In this document: piece by piece, positions 7,501-14,309 of the stretch
Position numbering within the stretch: the stretch's first letter is position 1
Layout of the letters: each line of letters starts with the position of its first letter
Source: Nocardia cyriacigeorgica
GTDB lineage: Bacteria > Actinomycetota > Actinomycetes > Mycobacteriales > Mycobacteriaceae
NCBI RefSeq assembly: GCF_010868145.1
Contig: NZ_JAAGUY010000016.1
Span: forward strand, 1-64,000
Reading direction: 5' to 3'
DNA: 64,000 bases
Translations under genes and position numbers: made by a program
The notes under the pieces: model-generated
Told to the model about the DNA's origin: nothing
The model's database searches: none
The model's input: the letters and a program-made list of their open reading frames with translations, nothing else

Positions 7501-10474
7501 GACTCAGCTCGCCGTGCGCCTCGGCACCGGAGTACGCACGGTCTTCGACGCACCGACCGTCGCGAGCCTGGCGCTTCGCATCGACTCCCGTCCCGGCGAA
7601 TCGCTTGTCCCCACCGCAGGTCCACGCCCGGAACGCATTCCGCCGGCACCCGCCCAGTTGCGCCTCTGGTTGCTCAACCAGCTGATGCCGGAATCAGCGG
7701 CCTACCATTTGCCGGTCGCGCTCACCCTGACCGGTCCACTGGATTCGGTGGTCCTCGAAGCCGCCGTTACTGCGGTTCTCGACCGTCACGAGGTGCTGCG
7801 CACTGTCTATCCGGAGACGCCTGCCGGGCCGTATCAGCGAATGCTGCCCACCACCAGGGCTGCCGAGCTGATCGACCTCGCGCCCGTCGACATCGACCGC
7901 GCGGACCTCGGCCAGCGACTGTCCGCGATCACCAGCGCGCCGTTCGACGTCACCCGCGATCTCCCGGTGCGAGTGCGGCTGCTGCGACTCGGCGCCACCG
8001 AGCACGTCCTTGTGCTCGTCGCCCATCACATCGCCGCCGACGGTTGGTCGTTCGGGCCCCTGGTCGCAGACCTGACCACGGCCTACGCCGCACACGCCGC
8101 CGCCTTTGCGCCCGCATGGACGCCGTTGCCGGTCCAGTACACCGATTACACACTGTGGCAGCAGAATCGGCTCGGCGGCAGTGCCGACACCGGTTCGGTG
8201 GCCGCTCGTCAGCTCGCGCACTGGACCAACACCCTCGCAGGTACTCCCGGCCAGTTGGCATTGCCAGCCGACCGCCCCGGCGCGAGCGAAGGCCCCGGCG
8301 CCACGGTTGATGTCGAGATCGATCGGTCGACCGCGGCCGCGCTCACCGAACTGGCCTCCCGCAACGAGGCCACCGTCTTCATGGTCACCTACGCCGCGTA
8401 CATCATGCTGCTGCACGAGTTGTGCGGCAGCAGCGATATCACCGTCGGCACGCCGGTGGCCGGTCGCGGCCATCCCGCGCTGGACCACCTGGTCGGCATG
8501 TTCGTCAACACCCTGCCCGTGCGGGTGCGGGTCGAGCCCGGCGAACCGTTCACCGCGCTGCTGGCCCGCGTCCGGGCGGCGACACTGGACGCCTTCGACA
8601 ATGCTGATGTTCCGTTTCACCAGATCGTCGAGGCGGTGAATCCGCCACGCGTCGAGGGGCGTTCGCCGCTGTTCCAGACGGTGTTCTCCTTCGAGAACCT
8701 GCCCGCGCTGCCACAGCTGGAATTGGATGGGCTCCGCGTGGCAGCGCTGGACCTTCCGCGCGAGAGTACACATTTCGAACTCGCGCTCACGCTGCGTCCC
8801 CAGCCCGCAGGTGAGGGGATCACCGCCGAATTCCGTTACGCGACCGAACGGTACGACCGGGCGACCGTGGCGGGCATCGCACGGCGCTTCCAGGATGTCG
8901 TGGCTCGGATCGTCGGTGATCCGGCGAGTGTCCTCGGTGGGCAGGAGGGCTCACCGGAGCACGGGCATGCACTGCAGGATCAGGGCAGGGCCGCTGCCAT
9001 CGCGGCCAACGCCCCTACCGCGAGCGACTCGAGCGCCGTACCCACCACCGAACGCGAAATCGCCGTAGCCGCGGTCTTCTCCGATGTCCTCGGTATCGAC
9101 ACGATCGGTCTCGACGACACCTTCTTCGATCTCGGTGGCACCTCGCTGCTCGTGTTCACCCTGCGTACCCGGCTGGCCGAAGAACTCGGCATCGAGGTCG
9201 ATCCGCGCACCGTCTTCGAACAGCCGACGGTACGCGCGATCACGGCCCTCGAACCGGCCGCCGAACGTGATGACCGGTGGGTCGCGGGCCTCGTCGCCGA
9301 CACGCGCCTCGACCCGGCCATCGATATCGCCGACCTGGTGCCGCCGGTGGACACCGGTGACGTCCTGCTCACCGGTGCCACCGGCTTCCTCGGCGTGCAT
9401 CTGCTGCGGGAACTGCTCGACCGCACCGATTCCCGCATCTGGTGCCTGGTGCGCGGCCGTGATCGCGCAGACGGGTTGCGCCGAATCACGACCGCGCTGG
9501 CGCGCTACCAGTTGCCCAACCACGATCTGGCCGAACGGGTCGTCGCGGTGCCCGGTGACCTCGAGCAGCCGCGACTCGGGCTGAGCGAGGCCGACTTCGC
9601 CGATCTGGCCGCCCGGATCAGCGTCATCCACCACAACGGCGCCCGGGTCAATCACCTGGAGTCCTATGCCGATTTGCGCGCGGCCAATGTCGGCGGCACC
9701 ACAGAGGTCCTGCGGCTGGCGACCACCGTCCGGATCAAACCGGTGCATTTCGTCTCCACCCTCAACGCCGTACTCGGCACCGAGACCAGCGGAGTAGTGC
9801 TGGAGGACAGCGATATTCCGGCGGCCGAGGTCACCAGGCACGGCTATGTGGCCGCGAAATGGGTGGCGGAGCAGTTGGTGCTCCAGGCGGGCGCGCGCGG
9901 TGTTCCCGTCGCGGTGTACCGGCCCGGTCTCATCTGCGGTTCCGTCGATACCGGCGTGATGAGTGCCGACGACTCGATGTGGACCATGGTGCGCGCCGCC
10001 GCGCTGCTCGGTGTCACGCCGGATCTCGGGGACACCGCGGTCTCGCTCGCCCCGGTCGACTACGTGGCTCGTGCCCTGGTTGCCATCGCCAACACCGGTC
10101 TTCCCGATGCCGACCGCTATCACCTGGTGAACACCACGCCGACCCGGGTGGCCGACATCGTGGCCGGGCTGGTCCGGATGGGCTATCGCATCGACACCGT
10201 CGATCTGGACGAAGCGAAGCAACGCCTGACCGAACAGGCCGTCGGCCATGACGACCTGATGCGCGCGACCCTGCTGCTCGGCAACTACGCCGACCTGGGC
10301 GATCCTGGTGTCGCCGATGTGATTCTCGACGACAGCGCGGCGCGTTCCGCCCTCGATCCGGCGGGGATCGTCTGCCCGGCGATCACCTCCGAGGTCATCG
10401 ACCGGTACCTCGCCGCGTTCCGCGCGGACGGAGTGCTGCCGGAGCCGCGGGACGCCGAGCGCGCCACGACGTAG
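4529..10474 (+). CDS. NRPS 1: C-A-T-C-T-R with reductive release, probably iron-regulated
   Basis: A 1981-residue synthetase. Order: starter-type condensation domain (about 10-430; HH at 140-141 in HHIALDGYG), adenylation (about 455-945; YTSGSTGLPKG from 607, GYGPTE, YRTGDL, NGKL), carrier 1 (S988 in GGTSL), condensation 2 (about 1020-1465; HHIAADGW, H1167), carrier 2 (S1539 in GGTSL), then an NADPH thioester reductase (about 1610-1970; TGATGFLG from 1615, Y1773 and K1777 of the YxxxK pair). Module 2 has no adenylation domain, so carrier 2 must be charged in trans or serve another role. The reductase predicts an aldehyde or alcohol product. Hand-aligned specificity residues read roughly D-M-G-T-G-G-G-D-I-K and match no code I know. 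The iron box suggests a siderophore. No mbtH-like gene is nearby. Confidence 0.93.
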   Translation: MRSSGEVGESLPLASAQREVWFAQQLLGDVPLTTTQYIDVVGPLNRIAYQDAARIAAREMGAYLRFDVEFDGQVRQWIDYDQDDEIGYLDLRAEHDPESAARDWMRADQCTPFDLRNDPPLQSTILHIGPDRHFIYSRAHHIALDGYGAMRLQQRHAELYAAMVRGQELPAGTEQSPATLVDIDIAYRQSSRYETDRRYWADKVDDLPEPATLATRPGAPAAQATVVGDVLEPRLHAALERAAAGAGTAGVLVAALAGYLARMTGLPEVTLSLPVTARTTAVLRRGGGMVTNVVPLRVATGPAATTEEIVAAARRELSGALRHQRFRGEDVARIAQRGSDERGFGPAVNIMNFRAGVDLGAATGTLHLLSTGPVADLALNIYPAADTGLRIEFEGNPNRYTRDELIAHHGRFVRFLADLVTLPADTVVQSLEVLRPAERAQLVPWQGTDAVSSVPLAELIAAAVARNPQGTAVVHGDRRWTYTEFDAWTDRLARALIAAGAGPETLVAMVLERSAESVAAVWAISKAGAAFVPIDPGYPPERIAHILGDSGADLGVSTEPFRAELPDSATWLLLDAPAVIAGHAAGPITDADRRARLDPAHPAYLIYTSGSTGLPKGVLVTHGGLANLATERRDRYDLHPQARTLHHASPGFDMAVGEQLCALAGAATLIVAPRYVVAGADLAELMRREAVTNAIITPAVLATLDPAALPSLRVLGVGGEAIRSDLVDAWAPGRLMRNGYGPTEATDIATIGELVAGNPVTIGAPLRGFRAVVLDALLRPVPPGTPGELYIGGPALARGYHGKQGLTATRFVADPYRPGDRLYRTGDLVTITDGPDPALIYHGRTDFQIKVRGHRIEPGEIETVLTARKEIARAAVTVHTDPRTGAHLVAYLVPTPAAHIDIDTMRAELADALPAYLRPAAYMVLEALPLTPNGKLDTRKLPAPVFGRTGFRAPATPAERQVAAVFADVLGVESVGAGDDFFALGGTSLTATQLAVRLGTGVRTVFDAPTVASLALRIDSRPGESLVPTAGPRPERIPPAPAQLRLWLLNQLMPESAAYHLPVALTLTGPLDSVVLEAAVTAVLDRHEVLRTVYPETPAGPYQRMLPTTRAAELIDLAPVDIDRADLGQRLSAITSAPFDVTRDLPVRVRLLRLGATEHVLVLVAHHIAADGWSFGPLVADLTTAYAAHAAAFAPAWTPLPVQYTDYTLWQQNRLGGSADTGSVAARQLAHWTNTLAGTPGQLALPADRPGASEGPGATVDVEIDRSTAAALTELASRNEATVFMVTYAAYIMLLHELCGSSDITVGTPVAGRGHPALDHLVGMFVNTLPVRVRVEPGEPFTALLARVRAATLDAFDNADVPFHQIVEAVNPPRVEGRSPLFQTVFSFENLPALPQLELDGLRVAALDLPRESTHFELALTLRPQPAGEGITAEFRYATERYDRATVAGIARRFQDVVARIVGDPASVLGGQEGSPEHGHALQDQGRAAAIAANAPTASDSSAVPTTEREIAVAAVFSDVLGIDTIGLDDTFFDLGGTSLLVFTLRTRLAEELGIEVDPRTVFEQPTVRAITALEPAAERDDRWVAGLVADTRLDPAIDIADLVPPVDTGDVLLTGATGFLGVHLLRELLDRTDSRIWCLVRGRDRADGLRRITTALARYQLPNHDLAERVVAVPGDLEQPRLGLSEADFADLAARISVIHHNGARVNHLESYADLRAANVGGTTEVLRLATTVRIKPVHFVSTLNAVLGTETSGVVLEDSDIPAAEVTRHGYVAAKWVAEQLVLQAGARGVPVAVYRPGLICGSVDTGVMSADDSMWTMVRAAALLGVTPDLGDTAVSLAPVDYVARALVAIANTGLPDADRYHLVNTTPTRVADIVAGLVRMGYRIDTVDLDEAKQRLTEQAVGHDDLMRATLLLGNYADLGDPGVADVILDDSAARSALDPAGIVCPAITSEVIDRYLAAFRADGVLPEPRDAERATT

Positions 10475-10478
10475 CCGA

Positions 10479-10513
10479 CCGGTGTGCGGGTAGCGGGCCT
10501 ACTCGCACACCGG
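10479..10513. terminator. Hairpin terminator between NRPS 1 and the symporter
   Basis: CCGGTGTGCG (10479-10488) pairs perfectly with CGCACACCGG (10504-10513), and GGTA/TACT extends the stem inward to about 14 pairs. It lies between convergent genes and probably serves both directions. There is no strong U tract, as is usual in actinobacteria. Confidence 0.75.
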
Positions 10514-10517
10514 ATGC

Positions 10518-11426
10518 TCAGGCGCTTCGATCGGCCGTCAATGATTCGGCGCCCGGTTCCGCGGATGCCTGTTCGGTCCGCGACCGCGCGAACATCACGG
10601 TCGCCACGCCCGCAGGAATATTCATCAGGAAACCGTAGACGGCGGCGGGCACGGCCATCGTGTCGTTGTTCAGCACCGTCGCCGCGACCGCGATGGCCAA
10701 TGCCGCATTGTGCACACCGATTTCCATACTCGAGGCGATCGCATCCCCGTGGCGCACACCGAACAGCCGCGGCACTCCGTAACCGATGCCGAGCCCGATC
10801 GTGCACAGCAGCAGCGCGATTGCCCCGAGCTCGCCCACATGGTCGGTGAAGGCGTCGAATTCGGAGAACAGCGCGGCGCAGACCACCAGGACGAGTACGA
10901 CGCCCGAACCGATCTTCACTGTGCGCTGCCTACGGAGCGCCCACTCGGTCCACCGGCGGCGCACCCACATACCGAGCGCGACGGGCACCAGCACGATGGC
11001 GAAGACCTGCAAGAACTTGGCCGGTTGCAACCCGAGACCCGCGCCGTCGTCGAGAAAGACCGCATACGACAGGCCGACCACAACCGGAAGCGTGAACACC
11101 GCGAGCACCGAATTGATCGCGGTGAGCGTCACGTTCAGCGCCACATTGCCGCCCGCGATATGGCTGAACAGGTTCGCCGACGAGCCGCCGGGTGAGGCGG
11201 CAAGCAGCATCATGCCGACAGCGAGTGCGCCGTCGAGCCCGAAGGCCTTCACCAAGCCGAAACAGATGATCGGCATCACGACCAACTGGCAGGTCAACGC
11301 CACCAGCGCCGCCTTGGGATATTTCACCACCCTGGCGAAATCCTCGACGGTCAGCGTCAACCCGAGACCGAACATGACGATGCCGAGTGCGACCGGTAGC
11401 GCGACCGCGAAAACAGTTGAGCCCAT
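10518..11426 (-). CDS. Bile acid:sodium symporter (BASS) family transporter
   Basis: A 302-residue protein with 9-10 hydrophobic segments. It carries BASS-family features: GLGLTLTVEDFARV near the N-terminus, AASPGGSSANLFSHIAGGN (the conserved crossover region) and EIGVHNAALAIAVAATVL. Family members move organic anions with Na+; the substrate cannot be read from sequence. The ATG at 11426 has GGAAGG six bases upstream; longer in-frame starts up to 11534 add only a charged, non-conserved stretch. Divergent from the MFS transporter. Confidence 0.85.
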   Translation of the reverse strand: MGSTVFAVALPVALGIVMFGLGLTLTVEDFARVVKYPKAALVALTCQLVVMPIICFGLVKAFGLDGALAVGMMLLAASPGGSSANLFSHIAGGNVALNVTLTAINSVLAVFTLPVVVGLSYAVFLDDGAGLGLQPAKFLQVFAIVLVPVALGMWVRRRWTEWALRRQRTVKIGSGVVLVLVVCAALFSEFDAFTDHVGELGAIALLLCTIGLGIGYGVPRLFGVRHGDAIASSMEIGVHNAALAIAVAATVLNNDTMAVPAAVYGFLMNIPAGVATVMFARSRTEQASAEPGAESLTADRSA

Positions 11427-11760
11427 GCGCATCCTTCCGCCCGCCGATCGTGTCGGCCCGCCGATCGTGTCATATCGCGGTGACCGACGCCGAACGGCGG
11501 CCATTGCCACCATGGGCGAAACCCTGTGACCCACCCCATGTCACGTCACTGTGATTGGAATCACGTTCCACCGTCGATTCGCAGGTCGGCGTGGCGGTTC
11601 GTAGGGGTGGTCGGGGTAGCGGAATGTTTACTACCGAGCAGAAGCGGGTATCGAAGTTCTTCGTGTCGAGCCCTCGGCCACAGCTGTGGCCGATGGGCTG
11701 AACGAATCAGTGCCGGTCGAGCCAGCAGGGGTGGTTCGGCGGGCCGGAGAGGACGTGCTC
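11427..11760. promoter_or_regulatory. Divergent intergenic region of the BASS and MHS transporters
   Basis: 334 bases with no convincing gene. It contains a CRP/GlxR-like site (11550-11565). An in-frame ATG at 11686 could extend the MFS protein by 25 residues, but the GTG at 11761 has the better ribosome-binding site. Confidence 0.5.
11550..11565. promoter_or_regulatory. CRP/GlxR-like operator
   Basis: TGTGATTGGAATCACG matches TGTGA-N6-TCACA at nine of ten defined positions, and GTGATT-GG-AATCAC is a perfect inverted repeat. It lies between two divergent transporter genes, so a cAMP-receptor-type regulator could act on either. Confidence 0.5.
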
Positions 11761-13092
11761 GTGACGGACCGAACACCGGAAGCCGGGCGAATCAAGAGAT
11801 CGGTCGCCGCGTCGGCGATGGGAAATGCCACCGAGTGGTTCGACTACGGTGTCTACGCCGCGACGGCCACCTACCTCACCGACGCCTTCTTCCCCGGCGA
11901 ACTCGGGACGCTCGGCACCATGCTCGGCTTCGCCATCTCCTTCGTGCTGCGGCCGCTCGGCGGCATGGTGTGGGGTCCGCTCGGCGACCGCGTCGGGCGT
12001 AAAGCCGTCCTCGCGACGACGATTCTGTTGATGGCCGCCGCGACCGGTCTGATCGGTGTGCTGCCCACGCACGGTCAGGTCGGTGTGCTCGCGCCGATCC
12101 TGCTGATCCTGCTGCGCGTGATCCAGGGCTTCTCCACCGGCGGCGAATACGGTGGTGCCGCGACCTACCTGGCCGAATGCGCCAACGACAAAAGGCGCGG
12201 TTTCCTCGGTAGCTTCTTGGAGTTCGGCACCCTCGGCGGGTTCGTCGGCGGCTCGGCCGTCGTGCTGGCCTGCCAGCTGGCCATCGGTTCGGATGCCATG
12301 CACGACTGGGGCTGGCGGATCCCGTTCCTGCTGGCCGTCCCGCTCGGCCTGATCGGCTGGTACCTGCGGGCCCGGCTCGACGAGTCGCCGGTCTTCACCG
12401 AGGTCTCGGAGAACCCGCACCCGCCGACCGGTCTGCGTGAGCTGGTGACCTCCTACCGGCGCGAACTGCTCACCCTCGCCGGGCTCGTCGTCGCGTTGAA
12501 CGTGGTCAATTACACCCTGCTCACCTACCAGCCGACGTATCTGCAGAAGACGATCGGCCTGGACGAATCGACCACCACCACGATGATGCTGATCGGCCAG
12601 CTGGTGATGATGGTGTGCATCCCGTTCTTCGGCGGGCTCTCCGACCGGGTCGGGCGGCGGCCGCTGTGGCTGGTGTCGCTGGTCGGGCTCGCCGTGCTCG
12701 CGGTGCCGATGTACTGGCTGATGGGTGTGGGCACCGCATGGGCCGTGCTCGGCTTCGTGGTGCTCGGACTGTTCTATATCCCGCAGCTGGCCACCATCTC
12801 CGCGACGTTCCCCGCCATCTTCCCGACTCATGTGCGCTACGCCGGCTTCGCCCTCGCCTACAACGTGTCGACGGCGGTGTTCGGCGGTACCGCGCCACTG
12901 GTCAACGAGGCGGTCATCGAATCGACCGGCTGGTCGTTGTTCCCTGCTTTCTACATGATCGGCGCCGCACTGATCGGCCTGGTCGCCTGGGCGTTCCTGC
13001 GAGAGACGGCAGGCACCTCGATCCGTGGTACCGAGGTGCCCGATGCCAGCACCGACGAGATTCCGGCGACACCGAAGGCTGTGGTCGCCTGA
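11761..13092 (+). CDS. MFS transporter, metabolite:H+ symporter (MHS, ProP/KgtP-like) family
   Basis: A 443-residue permease with about 12 membrane segments. It shows the MHS hallmarks NATEWFDYGVYA at the first helix, GDRVGRK in the first cytoplasmic loop, RVIQGFSTGGEYGGAATYLAE (RxxQGxxxGGE) and GLSDRVGRRPL in the central loop. MHS members import osmolytes, citrate, alpha-ketoglutarate or shikimate with protons; the substrate is undetermined. The GTG at 11761 is preceded by GGAGAGG at eight bases. The stop codon lies inside the first copy of a 77-bp tandem repeat. Confidence 0.88.
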   Translation: MTDRTPEAGRIKRSVAASAMGNATEWFDYGVYAATATYLTDAFFPGELGTLGTMLGFAISFVLRPLGGMVWGPLGDRVGRKAVLATTILLMAAATGLIGVLPTHGQVGVLAPILLILLRVIQGFSTGGEYGGAATYLAECANDKRRGFLGSFLEFGTLGGFVGGSAVVLACQLAIGSDAMHDWGWRIPFLLAVPLGLIGWYLRARLDESPVFTEVSENPHPPTGLRELVTSYRRELLTLAGLVVALNVVNYTLLTYQPTYLQKTIGLDESTTTTMMLIGQLVMMVCIPFFGGLSDRVGRRPLWLVSLVGLAVLAVPMYWLMGVGTAWAVLGFVVLGLFYIPQLATISATFPAIFPTHVRYAGFALAYNVSTAVFGGTAPLVNEAVIESTGWSLFPAFYMIGAALIGLVAWAFLRETAGTSIRGTEVPDASTDEIPATPKAVVA

Positions 13093-13240
13093 CCCGGTCA
13101 AGGGCCGGAGGCGGTAGCGCAGCGTCACCACGCAGGCCCTCCGGGGCAGGCGAATTCGACACCGCCTGACCTGGTCAAGGGCCGGAGGCGGTAGCGCAGC
13201 GTCACCACGCAGGCCCTCCGGGGCAGGCGAATTCGATACC
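13087..13240. repeat. 77-bp tandem direct repeat (two copies plus the first bases of a third)
   Basis: Copy 1 spans 13087-13163 and copy 2 spans 13164-13240, followed by GCCTGA. I see two substitutions between them (C/T at 13095/13172 and C/T near the 3' end). Each copy contains CCGGAGG and CCTCCGG arms that could form a hairpin. The first copy includes the MFS stop codon. An 18-base segment recurs inverted at 14284. Confidence 0.9.
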
Positions 13241-13250
13241 GCCTGAGTGG

Positions 13251-13565
13251 TCAGTGGGCGAGCTTCAGCCCGACCACACCCCCGACGATCAGCACCAACA
13301 GGGCGATCTTCAGCACCGACACGCTCTCCGAGCCGGTGGCCATCGCGTAGAGGACGGTGAGTGCGGCGCCGATGCCGACCCACACCGCGTACGAGGTGCC
13401 CACCGGCAGGGTGCGCATCGCGTAGGCGAGGCCTGCCATGGACAGCACCAGCGCGACACCGAACACCGCCGACGGTGCGAGTCGGGTGAACCCTTCGGAT
13501 TTGCCGAGTGCGGTGGCCCAGACGGCTTCCAGAATGCCGGACGCAACCAAAATTGCCCATGCCAT
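13251..13565 (-). CDS. Gdx/SugE-type SMR guanidinium exporter
   Basis: A 104-residue small multidrug resistance protein with four membrane helices. The conserved glutamate is E13 (SGILEAVWATAL). GFTRLAPS, MRTLPVGTSYAVWVGIGA and the C-terminal GLKLAH resemble SugE/Gdx, the subtype that exports guanidinium in exchange for protons, more than EmrE. This fits the guanidine-III riboswitch in its 5' leader. The ATG at 13565 is preceded by GAAAGGAA, which itself lies inside a hairpin. The gene ends close to the 77-bp repeats and is divergent from the thioesterase gene. Confidence 0.88.
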   Translation of the reverse strand: MAWAILVASGILEAVWATALGKSEGFTRLAPSAVFGVALVLSMAGLAYAMRTLPVGTSYAVWVGIGAALTVLYAMATGSESVSVLKIALLVLIVGGVVGLKLAH

Positions 13566-13568
13566 GGC

Positions 13569-13590
13569 GGTTATTCCTTTCGGGAATACC
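13569..13590 (-). promoter_or_regulatory. Hairpin sequestering the gdx ribosome-binding site
   Basis: On the minus strand GGTATTCC, loop CGAAA, GGAATAACC form a stem covering AAGGAA in front of the ATG at 13565. Its 5' arm overlaps the 3' end of the guanidine-III aptamer, so aptamer and hairpin could compete, coupling ligand binding to translation. The pairing is seen; the switch mechanism is inferred. Confidence 0.55.
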
Positions 13591-13627
13591 GTCTTGTCGC
13601 TGCCCGGGTACGGTTTCGATCGTCCGG
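13585..13627 (-). ncRNA. Guanidine-III (ykkC-III) riboswitch
   Basis: On the minus strand the leader reads CCGGACGA, a short spacer, ACCGTACCCGG, GCAGCGACAAG, ACGGT. This follows the Thermobifida fusca guanidine-III aptamer (CCGGACGA..CCGTACCCGG..CAGGACAAGACGG) almost base for base, with one extra base in the CAG-GACAAG segment. Both pseudoknot helices form: CCGG with CCGG (P1) and ACCGT with ACGGT (P2). It sits about 20 bases before the gdx start. Consensus recalled from memory; the downstream exporter gives independent support. Confidence 0.88.
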
Positions 13628-13692
13628 TCGGCCGCGGGAATGGGCGACCTCGATACAGATGATAGCCGTCTTTCGCGGACAGCTCAGCCGTG

Positions 13693-13719
13693 CCAGTATT
13701 GGCGATGTGCCAATATCGG
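13693..13719. other. Imperfect inverted repeat in the gdx/thioesterase divergent region
   Basis: CCAGTATTGGC and GCCAATATCGG flank GATGT; nine Watson-Crick pairs plus one wobble in eleven. It could be a repressor site or part of an RNA leader. A second perfect hairpin, GTCCGGC-TGTC-GCCGGAC, lies at 13744-13761 just before the thioesterase gene. Confidence 0.4.
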
Positions 13720-13791
13720 GCTCGTTCCGAGGGCACGCCCATTGTCCGGCTGTCGCCGGACGCTCGAATCTGTTGAAAGGACGGTTTGCCC

Positions 13792-14256
13792 ATGGGCGAC
13801 GTTGAAACGCCACCCTTCACCGAGATCGTGAACGGGGCGATGGAATACACCATCCCCATCGCGCACACGATGGGCGTGCAGGCGGTCGAGGTGCGGCGCG
13901 GGTATGCGGCCACCTCGGTGCCCGCGGAGGGCAACGGCAATCACTTCGGGGTGATGTACGCAGGGGTGCTGTTCACCGTCGCCGAGATCCTCGGCGGTGC
14001 GATCGCGATCGCCACCTTCGACAATTCGGAGTTCTATCCGCTGGTCAAGGATCTGCACATCTACTTCCGCAAACCGGCCAAGACCGATGTGCGCGCCGAG
14101 GCGACCCTCTCCGAGGAGGAGATCGCCAGGATCGTCGATGAAGCCGCCGCCGCGGGCAAGTCCGATTTCACACTGAAGGCGGTCGTCACCGACACCAACG
14201 GTGTGGTGGTCGCGGAGACCGAGGGGCTCTATCAGCTACGCGCGCACGGCAAGTAG
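13792..14256 (+). CDS. Hotdog-fold thioesterase-like protein (DUF4442/YiiD-C type)
   Basis: A 154-residue single-domain protein. The segment GNHFGVMYAGVLFTVAEILGGAIAIA is the hotdog helix with its preceding loop, and DLHIYFRKPAKTDVRAEA is the following strand. Such proteins hydrolyse or bind acyl-CoA, but no substrate can be assigned. The ATG at 13792 has GAAAGGA about ten bases upstream; a TTG at 13786 is a weaker alternative. Monocistronic, ahead of a convergent gene. Confidence 0.75.
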   Translation: MGDVETPPFTEIVNGAMEYTIPIAHTMGVQAVEVRRGYAATSVPAEGNGNHFGVMYAGVLFTVAEILGGAIAIATFDNSEFYPLVKDLHIYFRKPAKTDVRAEATLSEEEIARIVDEAAAAGKSDFTLKAVVTDTNGVVVAETEGLYQLRAHGK

Positions 14257-14283
14257 CCGAGGCGAGGGCCGCCTGACCCGGGT

Positions 14284-14304
14284 GCCTGCGTGGTGACGCT
14301 GTGC
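14284..14304. repeat. Inverted partial copy of the 77-bp repeat
   Basis: GCCTGCGTGGTGACGCTG at 14284-14301 is the exact reverse complement of an 18-base segment found in both 77-bp repeat copies at 13087-13240; GCT after one mismatch extends it. It lies between convergent genes, about 1 kb from the tandem copies. Confidence 0.7.
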
Positions 14305-14309
14305 TGCTG

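Noticed and set aside
4529..10474. Isonitrile lipopeptide (INLP) synthetase
   Set aside because: The C-A-T-C-T-R order is reminiscent, but the isonitrile synthase, fatty acyl-AMP ligase and carrier genes of INLP clusters are missing nearby.
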